Position numbers and translations under genes: made by a program
Assembly (NCBI RefSeq): GCF_001591545.1
Contig: NZ_BCVC01000011.1
Span: forward strand, 1-64,000
From: Lederbergia lenta NBRC 16444
Lineage (GTDB): Bacteria > Bacillota > Bacilli > Bacillales > Bacillaceae_C
DNA length: 64,000 nt
Direction: 5' to 3'
Shown here: positions 53,420-62,047 of the stretch, piece by piece
How positions within the stretch are numbered: the stretch's first letter is position 1
Layout: every line of letters begins with the position of its first letter
Notes under the pieces: generated by a model
The model's input: only the letters and a program-made list of their open reading frames with translations
Database searches by the model: none
What the model was told of the DNA's origin: nothing

Positions 53420-54610
53420 TTGACACGAGATCAGCGTAAAAAAATGCTTATTTTAATGATAAATATGTTTATAGCTATCGGTAGTTTTGGGATTATCATT
53501 CCTATATTGCCAGCTTATCTGAAGTCCATCGGCGAAGGGGGAACTGCAGCAGGATTAATGATTGCCATTTTTGCAGGTGCACAGCTTGTTGTATCACCAA
53601 TTGCTGGGAAATGGACGGATCAATATGGACGTCGGAAAATGATTATATCGGGACTTAGTGGACTTGCTTTATCTATGTTTGTCTTTTATTTTTCCGATTC
53701 AATTATCGTGCTGTATATATCACGCGTGATTGGTGGCATAGGTGCTGCCTTATTAGTACCTGCGATATTTGCGTATGTAGCAGATATTACTACGATGGAT
53801 CAACGGGCTAAGGGAAATAGTTATATTTCTGCGGCGATGTCTTTAGGTATTGTAATCGGGCCTGGAGTTGGTGGGTTCCTAGCGGATTTTGGTTTAAAAG
53901 TACCACTTCTTGTATCAGCTATCGTAGGGGTCGTTGCGGTTATCTTTTCGACATTTGTATTAAAGGAAAGTATGGGAACGGACAGCTATGTTCCTGAAGA
54001 TGATTCAGAACCCATGATTAAAAAGCTTGGGCAATCCTTTACTAAACCGTACTTTATCCCACTCGTCATCATTCTGGTCATGAGCTTCGGTTTAATGGCA
54101 TATGAATCAGTCTTAGGTCTGTTTGTTGACAATCAGTTCGGGGCTACGCCTAAGGATATTGCTATTATGGTCACGGCCACTGGAATCGTAAGTGTTATCG
54201 TCCAGCTGTTCGCTGTCGATCGTCTAGTTGGTCGTTTTGGTGAAGCGGCTGTGTTGACTATATTCCTTGGTGTTGCAGCAGGAGGATTCCTATTATCACT
54301 AGTTGCACCAACTTATGAAATGTTTTTTGTCGTCACAACGATTATTTTCCTCTCCACATCTATTTTGAGACCAGTTTTGACAACACTTATATCAAAACTC
54401 GCGGGAAATGAACAAGGATTTGCAATGGGAATGAACAATGCTTATATGAGTATCGGAAATATTCTCGGACCACTTCTAGCTGGTTTACTTTATGATATTC
54501 ATATCACATATCCATTTATTCTTGGTCTAATTGTCCTCGTAATTACGATGGGTGTGTCGATCGCATGGAAAGGAAAAAGTAATAAATTAGCAACGATTAA
54601 ACAAGGGTAG
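53420..54610 (+). CDS. MFS multidrug transporter (TetA/NorA-like DHA1)
   Basis: A 396-residue twelve-helix antiporter. Motif A is GKWTDQYGRRKMIISG, helix 4 RVIGGIGAALLVPAIFAYVADITTMDQRAKG, and motif C is GIVIGPGVGG. TTG start with AGAGGG upstream. Similar to the pump at 27925 and to B. subtilis YttB/Blt. The MerR/TipA-type gene downstream has its own promoter. Substrate unknown. Confidence 0.9.
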   Translation: MTRDQRKKMLILMINMFIAIGSFGIIIPILPAYLKSIGEGGTAAGLMIAIFAGAQLVVSPIAGKWTDQYGRRKMIISGLSGLALSMFVFYFSDSIIVLYISRVIGGIGAALLVPAIFAYVADITTMDQRAKGNSYISAAMSLGIVIGPGVGGFLADFGLKVPLLVSAIVGVVAVIFSTFVLKESMGTDSYVPEDDSEPMIKKLGQSFTKPYFIPLVIILVMSFGLMAYESVLGLFVDNQFGATPKDIAIMVTATGIVSVIVQLFAVDRLVGRFGEAAVLTIFLGVAAGGFLLSLVAPTYEMFFVVTTIIFLSTSILRPVLTTLISKLAGNEQGFAMGMNNAYMSIGNILGPLLAGLLYDIHITYPFILGLIVLVITMGVSIAWKGKSNKLATIKQG

Positions 54611-54639
54611 AGTCCAATTGGACTTTGCTCTTTTTTTGA
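54611..54639 (+). terminator. Terminator of the MFS gene
   Basis: GTCCAATTGGAC hairpin with flanking AGA/TCT pairing, then CTTTTTTT. Confidence 0.6.
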
Positions 54640-54659
54640 GAGGAAAAATCAATAAAGTA

Positions 54660-54690
54660 TTGACCATGACGTAACGTGATACCCTATAGT
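54660..54690 (+). promoter_or_regulatory. MerR-type promoter with 19-bp spacer
   Basis: TTGACC (54660-54665), 19 bases, TATAGT (54685-54690). The spacer holds the near-perfect dyad ATGACGT-A-ACGTGAT. The overlong spacer with an internal dyad is the mark of MerR-family activation, here probably autoactivation. Confidence 0.75.
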
Positions 54691-54714
54691 AATAACTGAA
54701 GGGAGGCAAGACAA

Positions 54715-55455
54715 GTGAAAGTAAAAGAAGTAGCAGACTTAGTTGGAATTAGTGTGCGCACACTACATCACTATGATGAAATCGGGTTATTAATTCCAGA
54801 AGAGATAACTGAAGCGGGTTATCGTATTTATTCTGATGACAATCTAGAAACATTGCAACAAATATTGTTTTTTAAAGAGCTTGGCTTCCCTTTGAAAAAA
54901 ATAAAAGAAGTAATCAATCGTCCTTCATTTGACCGACAAGAAGCACTGGAGTTGCATAAAAAGATGTTGCTTGAAAAACGTAATCGATTGGATCAAATGA
55001 TCGCGACCATTGAGAAAACAATAAAATATTCGAAAGGGGAAATAAAAATGTCTCATAAAGAAAAATTTGAGGGCTTTGATTTTAGTAGTAATCCATATGA
55101 GCAAGAAGCACGTAAGCGTTGGGGAGATGAAGCAGTTGATCAATCGAATGCGAAAGTGCAGGCCATGTCTAAGGATGAAAAGAAAGATTTTGAAGAAAGG
55201 TTTAATGATATATATATAAAGCTTGCGAGCATTCGCCATCTCGCTCCTCATTCTGAGGAAGCACAGACAGGAATAAAAGAGTGGTTTGAACTTTTAAATC
55301 GAATGGGCAATTATTCACTAGATGCATTTAAAGGGTTAGGACAAATGTATATTGATGATGAACGCTTTACGAAAAATATTGATCAATTTGGCGATGGTTT
55401 AGCAAAGTTTATGTGTGATGCTATGGCAATTTTTGCTGATACACAAAAAGAGTAG
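54715..55455 (+). CDS. MerR family regulator with TipAS drug-binding domain
   Basis: A 246-residue activator like B. subtilis Mta and Streptomyces TipAL. N-terminal winged helix VKEVADLVGISVRTLHHYDEIGLLIPEEITEAGYRIYSDDNLETLQQILFFKELGF (residues 2-57), coiled-coil linker, then TipAS domain from about residue 115 (FEGFDFSSNPYEQEARKRWGDEAVDQSN). TipAS binds thiopeptides and other hydrophobic drugs. GTG start with GGGAGG. Multidrug-sensing role is inferred. Confidence 0.92.
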   Translation: MKVKEVADLVGISVRTLHHYDEIGLLIPEEITEAGYRIYSDDNLETLQQILFFKELGFPLKKIKEVINRPSFDRQEALELHKKMLLEKRNRLDQMIATIEKTIKYSKGEIKMSHKEKFEGFDFSSNPYEQEARKRWGDEAVDQSNAKVQAMSKDEKKDFEERFNDIYIKLASIRHLAPHSEEAQTGIKEWFELLNRMGNYSLDAFKGLGQMYIDDERFTKNIDQFGDGLAKFMCDAMAIFADTQKE

Positions 55456-55504
55456 GAGTATGCAATTTCAGATACAAACCAAATGCTTCGTATAATAAGT
55501 ATGA

Positions 55505-55550
55505 GAAAAAGCAGGGAAGAAGCCGATAAAGTTTCTTTGCTGCTTTTTTA
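55505..55550 (+). terminator. Terminator of the MerR gene
   Basis: AAAAAGCAG/CTGCTTTTT stem with an inner GAAGAA/TTTCTT helix. Confidence 0.75.
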
Positions 55551-55812
55551 TGTACTATAGTGCTTAAGTTTATTTTAAAAAGGAAATATAGTATATAACC
55601 GTATTATTAAAAACACAAAATTCGTAGGCGTAAAAGTTATTCTAACGTCTATATAAGTATCATATATGAAAGAAGCAAGAAAAATGGATTTTAAATTGTA
55701 GAAATCAGACTTAAGTTGTAGTGAATCATTAGTCTGTAGCTAGGTTCGTTTTTGATTTTTTTTCTGTATGCTTAATGTAAGCACATGGAGTCCGCGAAAG
55801 GAATGAGTAGCA
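55551..55812. other. AT-rich intergenic region, no gene seen
   Basis: No reading frame with a ribosome site. It holds AGACT/AGTCT arms at about 55707-55735 and must contain the promoter of the lipid operon, but no clear hexamers stand out. AAAGGAATGAG (55798-55808) serves the next gene. Confidence 0.5.
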
Positions 55813-56967
55813 ATGAAGAAAGTATTATTTTTCCCTCTATTAAGAATGCCTTCAGGTCATCATCAAGTGGCAGATACGATTACAAGCTATTTGCGCAAAA
55901 GAAATCCCAAATTTATTTGTAAAAAGATAGATCTTTTAAGCGAATGGAATCCCGTGGTAGAAAGCCTCGTTACAAAAACGTATCTTGAGTGGATTCATCA
56001 TTTTCCTAAAACATATGCATGGGCTTATAAACAGATGGCGCATACGTCAAAAAAACAACGCTCTTATAAATATTATGATTTTCTCTTTTTAAACAAAATG
56101 AAACAAATCATTTCCGAAGAAAATCCAGATTTGATTATTTGTACGCATGGGTTCCCATCCTATTTTCTAAGCAGACTAAAAATGCGGGATCAATGTCACG
56201 CACCAATTATTAATGTATACACTGACTTTTTTGTAAATGATGTTTGGGGAATAGCTGGAATCGATTATCATTTTGTACCTAGTCAAGCAGTGAAGAGGGA
56301 ATTATTAAAAAAAGATCCAACAAGCCAGATATTTGTTACTGGCATACCAATTTCGGAACAATTTGCAGAGCAGCCGCATCTAATTAAGAGAGGATCTGGC
56401 TATCATGTGTTGGTGTCTGGTGGAAGCGTTGGGCTCGGGGGTATGACAGAGATTTTGCGGCGACAAAATGATAATGAAACGATAAAATATATTGTTCTAT
56501 GCGGAAAAAATAAAAAATTATATCAAAGTATTGTAAATCTTGGTAGAAGCAATATTCATCCACTTCCATATATCACATCAAAAGAGAAAATGAATGAGCT
56601 TTACACTAAAGTAGACGCGATCATTACGAAGCCAGGTGGCGTAACGATTAGCGAAGCTTTAAAGAAAGGCTTACCGATTTTCATCCATTCCGCACTTCCA
56701 GGGCAAGAAGAAATTAATTTAAGCCTGTTAAAAGAACGTAAACTTGTGCATGAATTAGATGATGAACATCCATTGGAGGATCAAATTACTGATTATTTCA
56801 AGGATCCATCATTAGTTGATCAGTTTCATTATTCATTACAAAACTATTTATCCGAATTAGAGGCGAGAGGCCCTGAGCAAATTTCAACTTTAATCAATTC
56901 TTTGCTTGAGGAAAAATGCCTAAAAGCTTTCCGTTATGAGATAGAAAGAAGGAAAAAAGTTCAATGA
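55813..56967 (+). CDS. Glycosyltransferase, UgtP/MGDG synthase type (GT28)
   Basis: A 384-residue enzyme. N-terminal MGDG-synthase domain with VLFFPLLRMPSGHHQVADTITSYL (the GxGH-like SGHHQ motif), ICTHGFPSYFLS, VYTDFFVNDVWG; C-terminal GT-B half with VSGGSVGLGG and the nucleotide-sugar motif ITKPGGVTISEALKKGLPIF. Such enzymes transfer glucose or galactose to diacylglycerol or other lipids. Its substrates are unknown, but it overlaps a DedA gene and is followed by a patatin-like lipase, giving a lipid-remodelling context. Confidence 0.88.
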   Translation: MKKVLFFPLLRMPSGHHQVADTITSYLRKRNPKFICKKIDLLSEWNPVVESLVTKTYLEWIHHFPKTYAWAYKQMAHTSKKQRSYKYYDFLFLNKMKQIISEENPDLIICTHGFPSYFLSRLKMRDQCHAPIINVYTDFFVNDVWGIAGIDYHFVPSQAVKRELLKKDPTSQIFVTGIPISEQFAEQPHLIKRGSGYHVLVSGGSVGLGGMTEILRRQNDNETIKYIVLCGKNKKLYQSIVNLGRSNIHPLPYITSKEKMNELYTKVDAIITKPGGVTISEALKKGLPIFIHSALPGQEEINLSLLKERKLVHELDDEHPLEDQITDYFKDPSLVDQFHYSLQNYLSELEARGPEQISTLINSLLEEKCLKAFRYEIERRKKVQ

Positions 56968-57578
56968 TTCAACAATTTTTAGAATGGCTTAATACTATTG
57001 GAATTCCTGGCTTATTTCTATCTATGTTTTTAGAAGGATCATCTTTACCGTTTCCTGGTTTGGTTATTGTACTTTCGTATGGATATTTATTATCACCGGG
57101 GTATGTCAATACTGCGTTTATAGCAGCGGGAATGAGTATGTTTTATAGCCTTGCCAGCCTAATCCCATATTACCTAGGAATGAAACTTGAAAGTTCTTTA
57201 CCTAATAAACTAAAAAAGGGTTTGGAAAAAGGAATTGTCTTATTCAATCGTTATGGGGTTTGGAGCGTGGCATTTTCTCGGCCATTTGGTATTGGGAATT
57301 ATATTTCATATGTAGCGGGTATAAGTAGAGTGAACTTATTTAAATATTTTATTTTAACCTTTTGTGGAATATACCCGTGGTCGTATGTAATGATTCTTCT
57401 CGGAGATTATTTTAACGGAAATTATGAGACATTCAAGAGATATTTTAGCACCTATAGTATATATGGGTATGGAACGATTGTAGTTGTGATAGCGATCATC
57501 ATTCTTATTTATTATAAAAGGATGAAACAGAGAAAAGAGAAGTTATATAGAGTGGAAGAAGGAGGACAAAACAATTGA
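56964..57578 (+). CDS. DedA family membrane protein
   Basis: A 204-residue VTT-domain protein, second DedA of the window. The family features are LEGSSLPFPGLVIVLSYGYLLSPG near residue 25 and FSRPFGIGNYISYVAGISRVN (F-x-R-x-x-G variation of F-x-R-x-x-P/R) near residue 110; about five hydrophobic segments. Overlaps the glycosyltransferase gene by four bases (ATGA) and the lipase gene by four (TTGA). Could flip the lipid made or consumed by its neighbours (inference). Confidence 0.9.
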   Translation: MIQQFLEWLNTIGIPGLFLSMFLEGSSLPFPGLVIVLSYGYLLSPGYVNTAFIAAGMSMFYSLASLIPYYLGMKLESSLPNKLKKGLEKGIVLFNRYGVWSVAFSRPFGIGNYISYVAGISRVNLFKYFILTFCGIYPWSYVMILLGDYFNGNYETFKRYFSTYSIYGYGTIVVVIAIIILIYYKRMKQRKEKLYRVEEGGQNN

Positions 57579-58381
57579 AAAGAACAGGACTTTCACTGGG
57601 AGGTGGCTCTCTTAGGGGAGTTGCCCATATAGGTGCTTTAAAAGAATTAATTAATAATAATATCGAAATCACTCATATAGCAGGAACAAGTGCAGGTTCA
57701 GTTGTCGGAGGATTATTTGCGTGCGGACTAGATCCAGAAATGATGAAAAGTGTTGTTCATGATATATCTATTCGGCGCCATATTGATATTGGTTTTAATC
57801 GAAAAGGCTGGATAAAAGGTGACAGAATTTATAACACATTATTAAAATTGACTGATGGAAAGCACTTTTCTGATTTGGATATTCCGTTTGCTGTTATTTG
57901 TGTTGATCTTATCTCTGGAGAAATGGTTGTTATTAAATCGGGGGAAGTGGCCCTTGCCATTCGAGCAAGCATAGCAATACCGGGTCTATTTTCTCCAATA
58001 GAAATCGGTAATAAATTATTAGTAGATGGCTATATTTTAAATAATAATCCTGCTGATATCGTTAGAGGCATGGGTGCTGAGAAAGTGACATCTGTAAGAG
58101 TGCGCAGCTCAAATCCTCATTATCCATCCAATCTAATCTCCGTTTTGAACCGATATATTGATATAGCAAGTCAAAAAAATACTGATCGCTGCTTAGAGCA
58201 ACATGCAGATGTACTGATAGATATTGATCTTCACGACATTGGAAGGTTTGAAACAAAATCATTATATAAATCTATTGAACTAGGGCAAGAGGAAGCAAGG
58301 AAAGTATTGCTTAATAGAGAGTTATATGAAAGTAGCGATAATATTATTTATATGGATCAGTGGTTAAGAAAAGTCCGGTAG
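57575..58381 (+). CDS. Patatin-like phospholipase
   Basis: A 268-residue serine acyl hydrolase with a Ser-Asp dyad: oxyanion motif LSLGGGSLRGVAHIGAL at residues 5-20, nucleophile GTSAG near 41, and the DG motif in LLVDGYILNNNP near 152. TTG start after GGAGGACAAAACAA; overlaps the DedA gene by four bases. RssA/YchK-like size. Last gene of the three-gene lipid operon, followed by a strong terminator. Confidence 0.92.
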   Translation: MKRTGLSLGGGSLRGVAHIGALKELINNNIEITHIAGTSAGSVVGGLFACGLDPEMMKSVVHDISIRRHIDIGFNRKGWIKGDRIYNTLLKLTDGKHFSDLDIPFAVICVDLISGEMVVIKSGEVALAIRASIAIPGLFSPIEIGNKLLVDGYILNNNPADIVRGMGAEKVTSVRVRSSNPHYPSNLISVLNRYIDIASQKNTDRCLEQHADVLIDIDLHDIGRFETKSLYKSIELGQEEARKVLLNRELYESSDNIIYMDQWLRKVR

Positions 58382-58448
58382 ATGTTGAATTCTGAAGAGG
58401 AATGTTGTTAATCTTATCATTTCAACTGTTAGTTGAATGCATGATACA

Positions 58449-58483
58449 AAAACACCTGAAGGAGTAGTCCTTCAGGTGTTTCA
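58449..58483. terminator. Bidirectional terminator after the lipid operon
   Basis: Perfect stem from AAACACCTGAAGGA to TCCTTCAGGTGTTT with a four-base loop. Confidence 0.85.
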
Positions 58484-58484
58484 C

Positions 58485-60170
58485 TTATTGTAAACCGTCA
58501 ATATTAAGATCCTTAACTGGCATGAATATTTCTCCTGTGTCTAAATATTTCACGTTTACTTTATCTCCCGTCTCTAAGTAGATGGCGAGCGGAGAGTTTT
58601 CCGAGGAAACAATATAGTTTTGCTTATTATCTAGATAAAAAGAGATGACAGTAAAATCGCCAGCCTTTTCTTTGAATACTCGTAATATGGTTCCTGATAC
58701 ACTTTTCTCTTCGGCATTCGATGTACCGTCAACAGAGCTACCACCCCGTTGTAATGCGGTTTTATATAGCTTTAATGCTTCATTTGGTGTATTAGCAAAA
58801 ACAGATATCTCTGGGTTTGCAGCAGAAACAATAAAGTAATTTTGCAAGAATCCGTTCGAATCGAGTACAGGTGTTAACCAACTAGCTTCACCATAAAAGT
58901 TGTAAAGAACAGGCATTTCTCCAGACCACTTTTTCTCAATAAATTTCTTATCAATAATTTGTAATGCTGCCTGAGAATCCATATATGACTCTTCTAGGTT
59001 TCCTGTGTAATAAGTCGCTTTACCAGAACGAGCATCTGTGAGTGAGTAGCCAAGCATCGAATCAACGCCTTCTTTTGGACTCGTAAAATCGGTAAAATAG
59101 ACCATTTCACCTTTTTCATTGAAGATAGGACTCACATTGGCAACCGTTCCTTCATCAGAAGGAAGCTTTACATCCCTTTTACCAAAAAAACTATTCCAAA
59201 GACCGTGTACATACTTTCCAAAGTAACTATTTTGTAAACTAACTGCTTCGGGAGAAACGGCACCGTCAATGAATGCGGGAACCTGATCTAAAGAGTATTT
59301 CTTTGTTTTCCCATTAGCCGGATCTACCATGACAACTCCTTGCATCTCAAAACCATTACGTGCCGAAATGAAATGGCCATAGGTCCTAACATAGAAAGGT
59401 TTTCCATCGTCATCAATCTCTAATCTTGGATCTCCATAAAAGATAAGATCTGGATTTTGGTTGCGAATGAATCGCTCTAGATTTTTATTAAGATAAGCAG
59501 AGGGAGTATAGGTCATTTCTGCTTTTACAAACTTGGGATTGTTTGATGCATCTGTTGCGCTCATTTTAAAATATCCAGGTGTGGTTTTGCCATTCCACCA
59601 TTTAAAAAGGCCGGAAAATTCAACAGGTGCAATATAAACAAATTCCTCTCCTATTTTTTGAATTTGTAATTCTCCAAGCTCATAATAACTTGTATTCGGC
59701 ACTTGCCCAAAGGCTTTTTTCATTTTGTTTCTTGCGAATTTTGGTGGCACACTAGCCGGTGTTTTTGTTTCATCAAATGCTTTGATTTCTACTTTTTCTT
59801 CCATCTTTGAGACGGTGTATTTTTCATCTGCATTAAACAAAAAAGCACTTAAAATATAAACCATAAAAGCAAAACTAGCTAAAAATAAAACGCCCTTAAA
59901 CAATTGTTCGCGTTTACTTGCAAATACTGCGCCAAGAGCAGTGACAATTAATAAAGGTAGCCAAAGTGAACTAATCGTTCTATCCATATTCGATAGATAA
60001 TAATATCCGAATATGATAATCCACATGAGTACAGTTACGCCGATGTACTCTGCACCAATATTTCGCTTTGCTGCCTTCTCTGATTTCTTTAATTGCTTAG
60101 ACTTGATTGGAATCAAGATCAAAGTAAATATAATCGCTACAATGAGTGAAAAAATAAAAATGCTTGCCAT
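58485..60170 (-). CDS. Large membrane protein of unknown function
   Basis: A 561-residue protein with about four N-terminal membrane helices (residues 1-115) and a long hydrophilic part (about 130-561) that includes YTVSKMEEKVEIKAFDETKT, repeated beta-strand stretches with paired aromatic residues, and a final small beta domain GTILRVFKEKAGDFTVISFYLDNKQNYIV. ATG 60170 is chosen because AAGGAG lies about ten bases upstream; an earlier in-frame ATG at 60209 would place that site inside the gene. I recognise it as a Bacillaceae conserved protein but know no function. Transcribed alone. Confidence 0.75.
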   Translation of the reverse strand: MASIFIFSLIVAIIFTLILIPIKSKQLKKSEKAAKRNIGAEYIGVTVLMWIIIFGYYYLSNMDRTISSLWLPLLIVTALGAVFASKREQLFKGVLFLASFAFMVYILSAFLFNADEKYTVSKMEEKVEIKAFDETKTPASVPPKFARNKMKKAFGQVPNTSYYELGELQIQKIGEEFVYIAPVEFSGLFKWWNGKTTPGYFKMSATDASNNPKFVKAEMTYTPSAYLNKNLERFIRNQNPDLIFYGDPRLEIDDDGKPFYVRTYGHFISARNGFEMQGVVMVDPANGKTKKYSLDQVPAFIDGAVSPEAVSLQNSYFGKYVHGLWNSFFGKRDVKLPSDEGTVANVSPIFNEKGEMVYFTDFTSPKEGVDSMLGYSLTDARSGKATYYTGNLEESYMDSQAALQIIDKKFIEKKWSGEMPVLYNFYGEASWLTPVLDSNGFLQNYFIVSAANPEISVFANTPNEALKLYKTALQRGGSSVDGTSNAEEKSVSGTILRVFKEKAGDFTVISFYLDNKQNYIVSSENSPLAIYLETGDKVNVKYLDTGEIFMPVKDLNIDGLQ

Positions 60171-60357
60171 ATAAAGGTAGCTCCTTTCTCGTGCAAAATT
60201 AACCCTCATCTATTTACGAATTGACGCTAAAAAGGTTTCAAACGTTAGAAATAAATAAATGTTTTTGTAAACCTTACGAAGGGAAATAATAAAGTAAAAT
60301 GATACCCGAAAAGTGAGATGTTGATTAATAACGCAAATTTTAAGGAGATGTTCATTG

Positions 60358-61188
60358 ATGAAGAAGCTGATGGTTTGTGGCATCGTTATTTTGGTGTTGA
60401 CGGGATGTAATTCCACTGATTCATCTCAGGGAAATGGAGCAACGATAGAAAATGATATGGGGGTAGAAAGTGAAAATTCCTCTCAAACAACAAAGGAACA
60501 AACGGATCAGCAACAAAGTAAGGTAGATGAGACTACTAATCAACAAACGTTAACTCCAGAGGAAGTTATTAATGAGACAGAGAAACAATTAGAAACAAAT
60601 ATACCGATCAAACTGCCAAAAGTAATGAATGTGTCGTCAGGGCAGCATTTGACAGCTAAAACTACTTCCGATAAAAATCAATATACGGTTATGTTTTTAG
60701 AAACAAATGAACCGATTCCGATAAATAATGATAAGTTAGAAGGTAAAGAAGCGAATATTGCTACACTAAAAGCAACAGGATATGGATCTGCAGAACAAGC
60801 GGCCCAAGAAATTAACTATGAAGATCATTCCAAGACTGGCGCACATGAAGTAGACCTAGGATTTGGGATCACGGGATATAGTGAAGGGGCGGCTGGCTCT
60901 CAATATATCGGTTGGAATGAAGGTAGATGGTCACTCGTAGTACGCGGGTTTACAGAACAAGGGGAAGATGTTACACAAGAAGCTAAAAATATTGTAGCAT
61001 TTTTAGAAAAGAACACACTTCCAGCTCCACATGATATTGGGGCTGCTGCGCTTGATGTAACATACAAAAATGATGATCGTAAACAATATATTACTTGGCA
61101 GGAAGGCACAATTGTCTATGAAGTAGAAATGGATAAAAGTGCACAAGATTTACTTGAAATTCTTGCTTCTATTCAAGAAAATAAATAA
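60358..61188 (+). CDS. Putative lipoprotein of unknown function
   Basis: A 276-residue secreted lipoprotein: signal MKKLMVCGIVILVLTGC with the lipobox LTGC, a low-complexity Ser/Gln/Thr/Glu-rich linker (about residues 18-75), then a globular domain (IPIKLPKVMNVSSGQHLTAK onwards) with aromatic-rich repeats WNEGRWSLVVRG and DRKQYITWQEGTIVYEV. I do not recognise the family. AAGGAG lies ten bases before the ATG. It diverges from the gene at 58485, with which it may share the intergenic control region. Confidence 0.8.
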   Translation: MKKLMVCGIVILVLTGCNSTDSSQGNGATIENDMGVESENSSQTTKEQTDQQQSKVDETTNQQTLTPEEVINETEKQLETNIPIKLPKVMNVSSGQHLTAKTTSDKNQYTVMFLETNEPIPINNDKLEGKEANIATLKATGYGSAEQAAQEINYEDHSKTGAHEVDLGFGITGYSEGAAGSQYIGWNEGRWSLVVRGFTEQGEDVTQEAKNIVAFLEKNTLPAPHDIGAAALDVTYKNDDRKQYITWQEGTIVYEVEMDKSAQDLLEILASIQENK

Positions 61189-61309
61189 ATTTATAACAAA
61201 AATATGAACGGAAATGAGCCAATTATTTTATATTGTATGTTGAGTTGTTCAAAACCACTTATAATCATATATAATTAAGGGAAGAACAACATTAAAGGTG
61301 GTTTTTTTC

Positions 61310-61654
61310 GTGACTTTACAAAACAAGAATGATGCACTTCCTCCAAAAACATGTACAATTGAACGCTTAGTTACAGTCCCAGCAGACATTGAAAAAGTGA
61401 TTAAGGGAGAAAAGACAGCTACAAGACGAAATGGCCGATATGCGGATATCGGAGAAGTAATGATACTTCAGGACCGTGAATTTGTGGTTGAGAGGGTTTA
61501 TTCGCAAGCTCTAGGTGAAATGACAGATGAGCATGCACAACAAGAGGGATTTGCGACATTAGATGAATATAAAGAATCAATATTGTCAATGCATCCAGGT
61601 ATGCCTTGGGTTCCTAAAATGAAAGTTTGGGTTCATGAGTTTGTATCTAAATAA
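61310..61654 (+). CDS. ASCH domain protein
   Basis: A 114-residue protein of the ASCH (PUA-like) fold, a small RNA- or nucleotide-binding domain. Motifs: VIKGEKTATRRNGRYADIGEVMIL (K-T-x-T-R-R then a G-x-x strand), EFVVERVYSQALGEMTDEHAQQEGFATLDEYKESI, and C-terminal W-V-H-E-F. GTG 61310 is chosen, AAAGGTGG lying eight bases upstream. Function unknown. Confidence 0.85.
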   Translation: MTLQNKNDALPPKTCTIERLVTVPADIEKVIKGEKTATRRNGRYADIGEVMILQDREFVVERVYSQALGEMTDEHAQQEGFATLDEYKESILSMHPGMPWVPKMKVWVHEFVSK

Positions 61655-61685
61655 AATTCGTTCTGTGTAAAAAACTTGATAGACA

Positions 61686-61739
61686 GGGGCTGTTCAATAA
61701 GTCGCAGTAGCTGACTTTTAGGACAGCCCCTCCTTTTTT
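61686..61739 (+). terminator. Terminator resembling fused insertion-sequence ends
   Basis: GGGGCTGTTCAATAAGTC (61686-61703) and, inverted, GGGGCTGTCCTAAAAGTC (61730-61713) agree at 15 of 18 positions, and TTTTTTATT follows. The sequence G-G-G-G-C-T-G-T-C-C with AAAAGTC matches, from memory, the ends of IS1182-like elements. It works as the ASCH gene's terminator but may be a relic of an IS. Confidence 0.6.
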
Positions 61740-61985
61740 ATTTAACAATACCTAGTAGACTGTGGAGTTTTCTTCCTAAGCATTGACCACCACAGCTTTC
61801 TGATGAAGAGGAACTCCTGCTGTTGGAGAAAAAATGCGTCGTGTTAGGCGGGAGAGTAATAAGGAAAAATATATCCGTACTTAAATACCTCTTTACGCCA
61901 TGGTAAATGATGAAAAAGTCGGGGACAATTATATATTATTAGATTACTTGTTTTTTAATGTGAACTTCGATATATTATAAATAAA
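61740..61985. other. Intergenic region without a gene
   Basis: No frame with a ribosome site. There is a small GGAACTCCTGCTGTTGGAG element (61808-61829) of mixed composition that could be repeat debris. The malL operator region begins at about 61990. Confidence 0.4.
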
Positions 61986-61992
61986 AGGTTTG

Positions 61993-62006
61993 CGCAATCG
62001 TTTGCA
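61993..62006. promoter_or_regulatory. MalR/LacI-type operator
   Basis: CGCAATC-GTTTGCA differs at two positions from the MalR-type palindrome CGCAAACGTTTGCG. It overlaps the region just upstream of a TATAAT at 62009-62014, so it should control the glucosidase gene. The LacI-family repressor gene is not in the window. Confidence 0.6.
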
Positions 62007-62012
62007 TATATA

Positions 62013-62026
62013 ATAAAGCGCTTAAC
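62013..62026. promoter_or_regulatory. Candidate cre site
   Basis: ATAAAGCGCTTAAC matches the CcpA cre consensus core (AAGCGCTT) at about 10 of 14 positions and lies 21 bases before the malL start codon. Carbon catabolite repression is likely. Confidence 0.5.
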
Positions 62027-62047
62027 GTAAAAAAGAGGTGTTTATGT

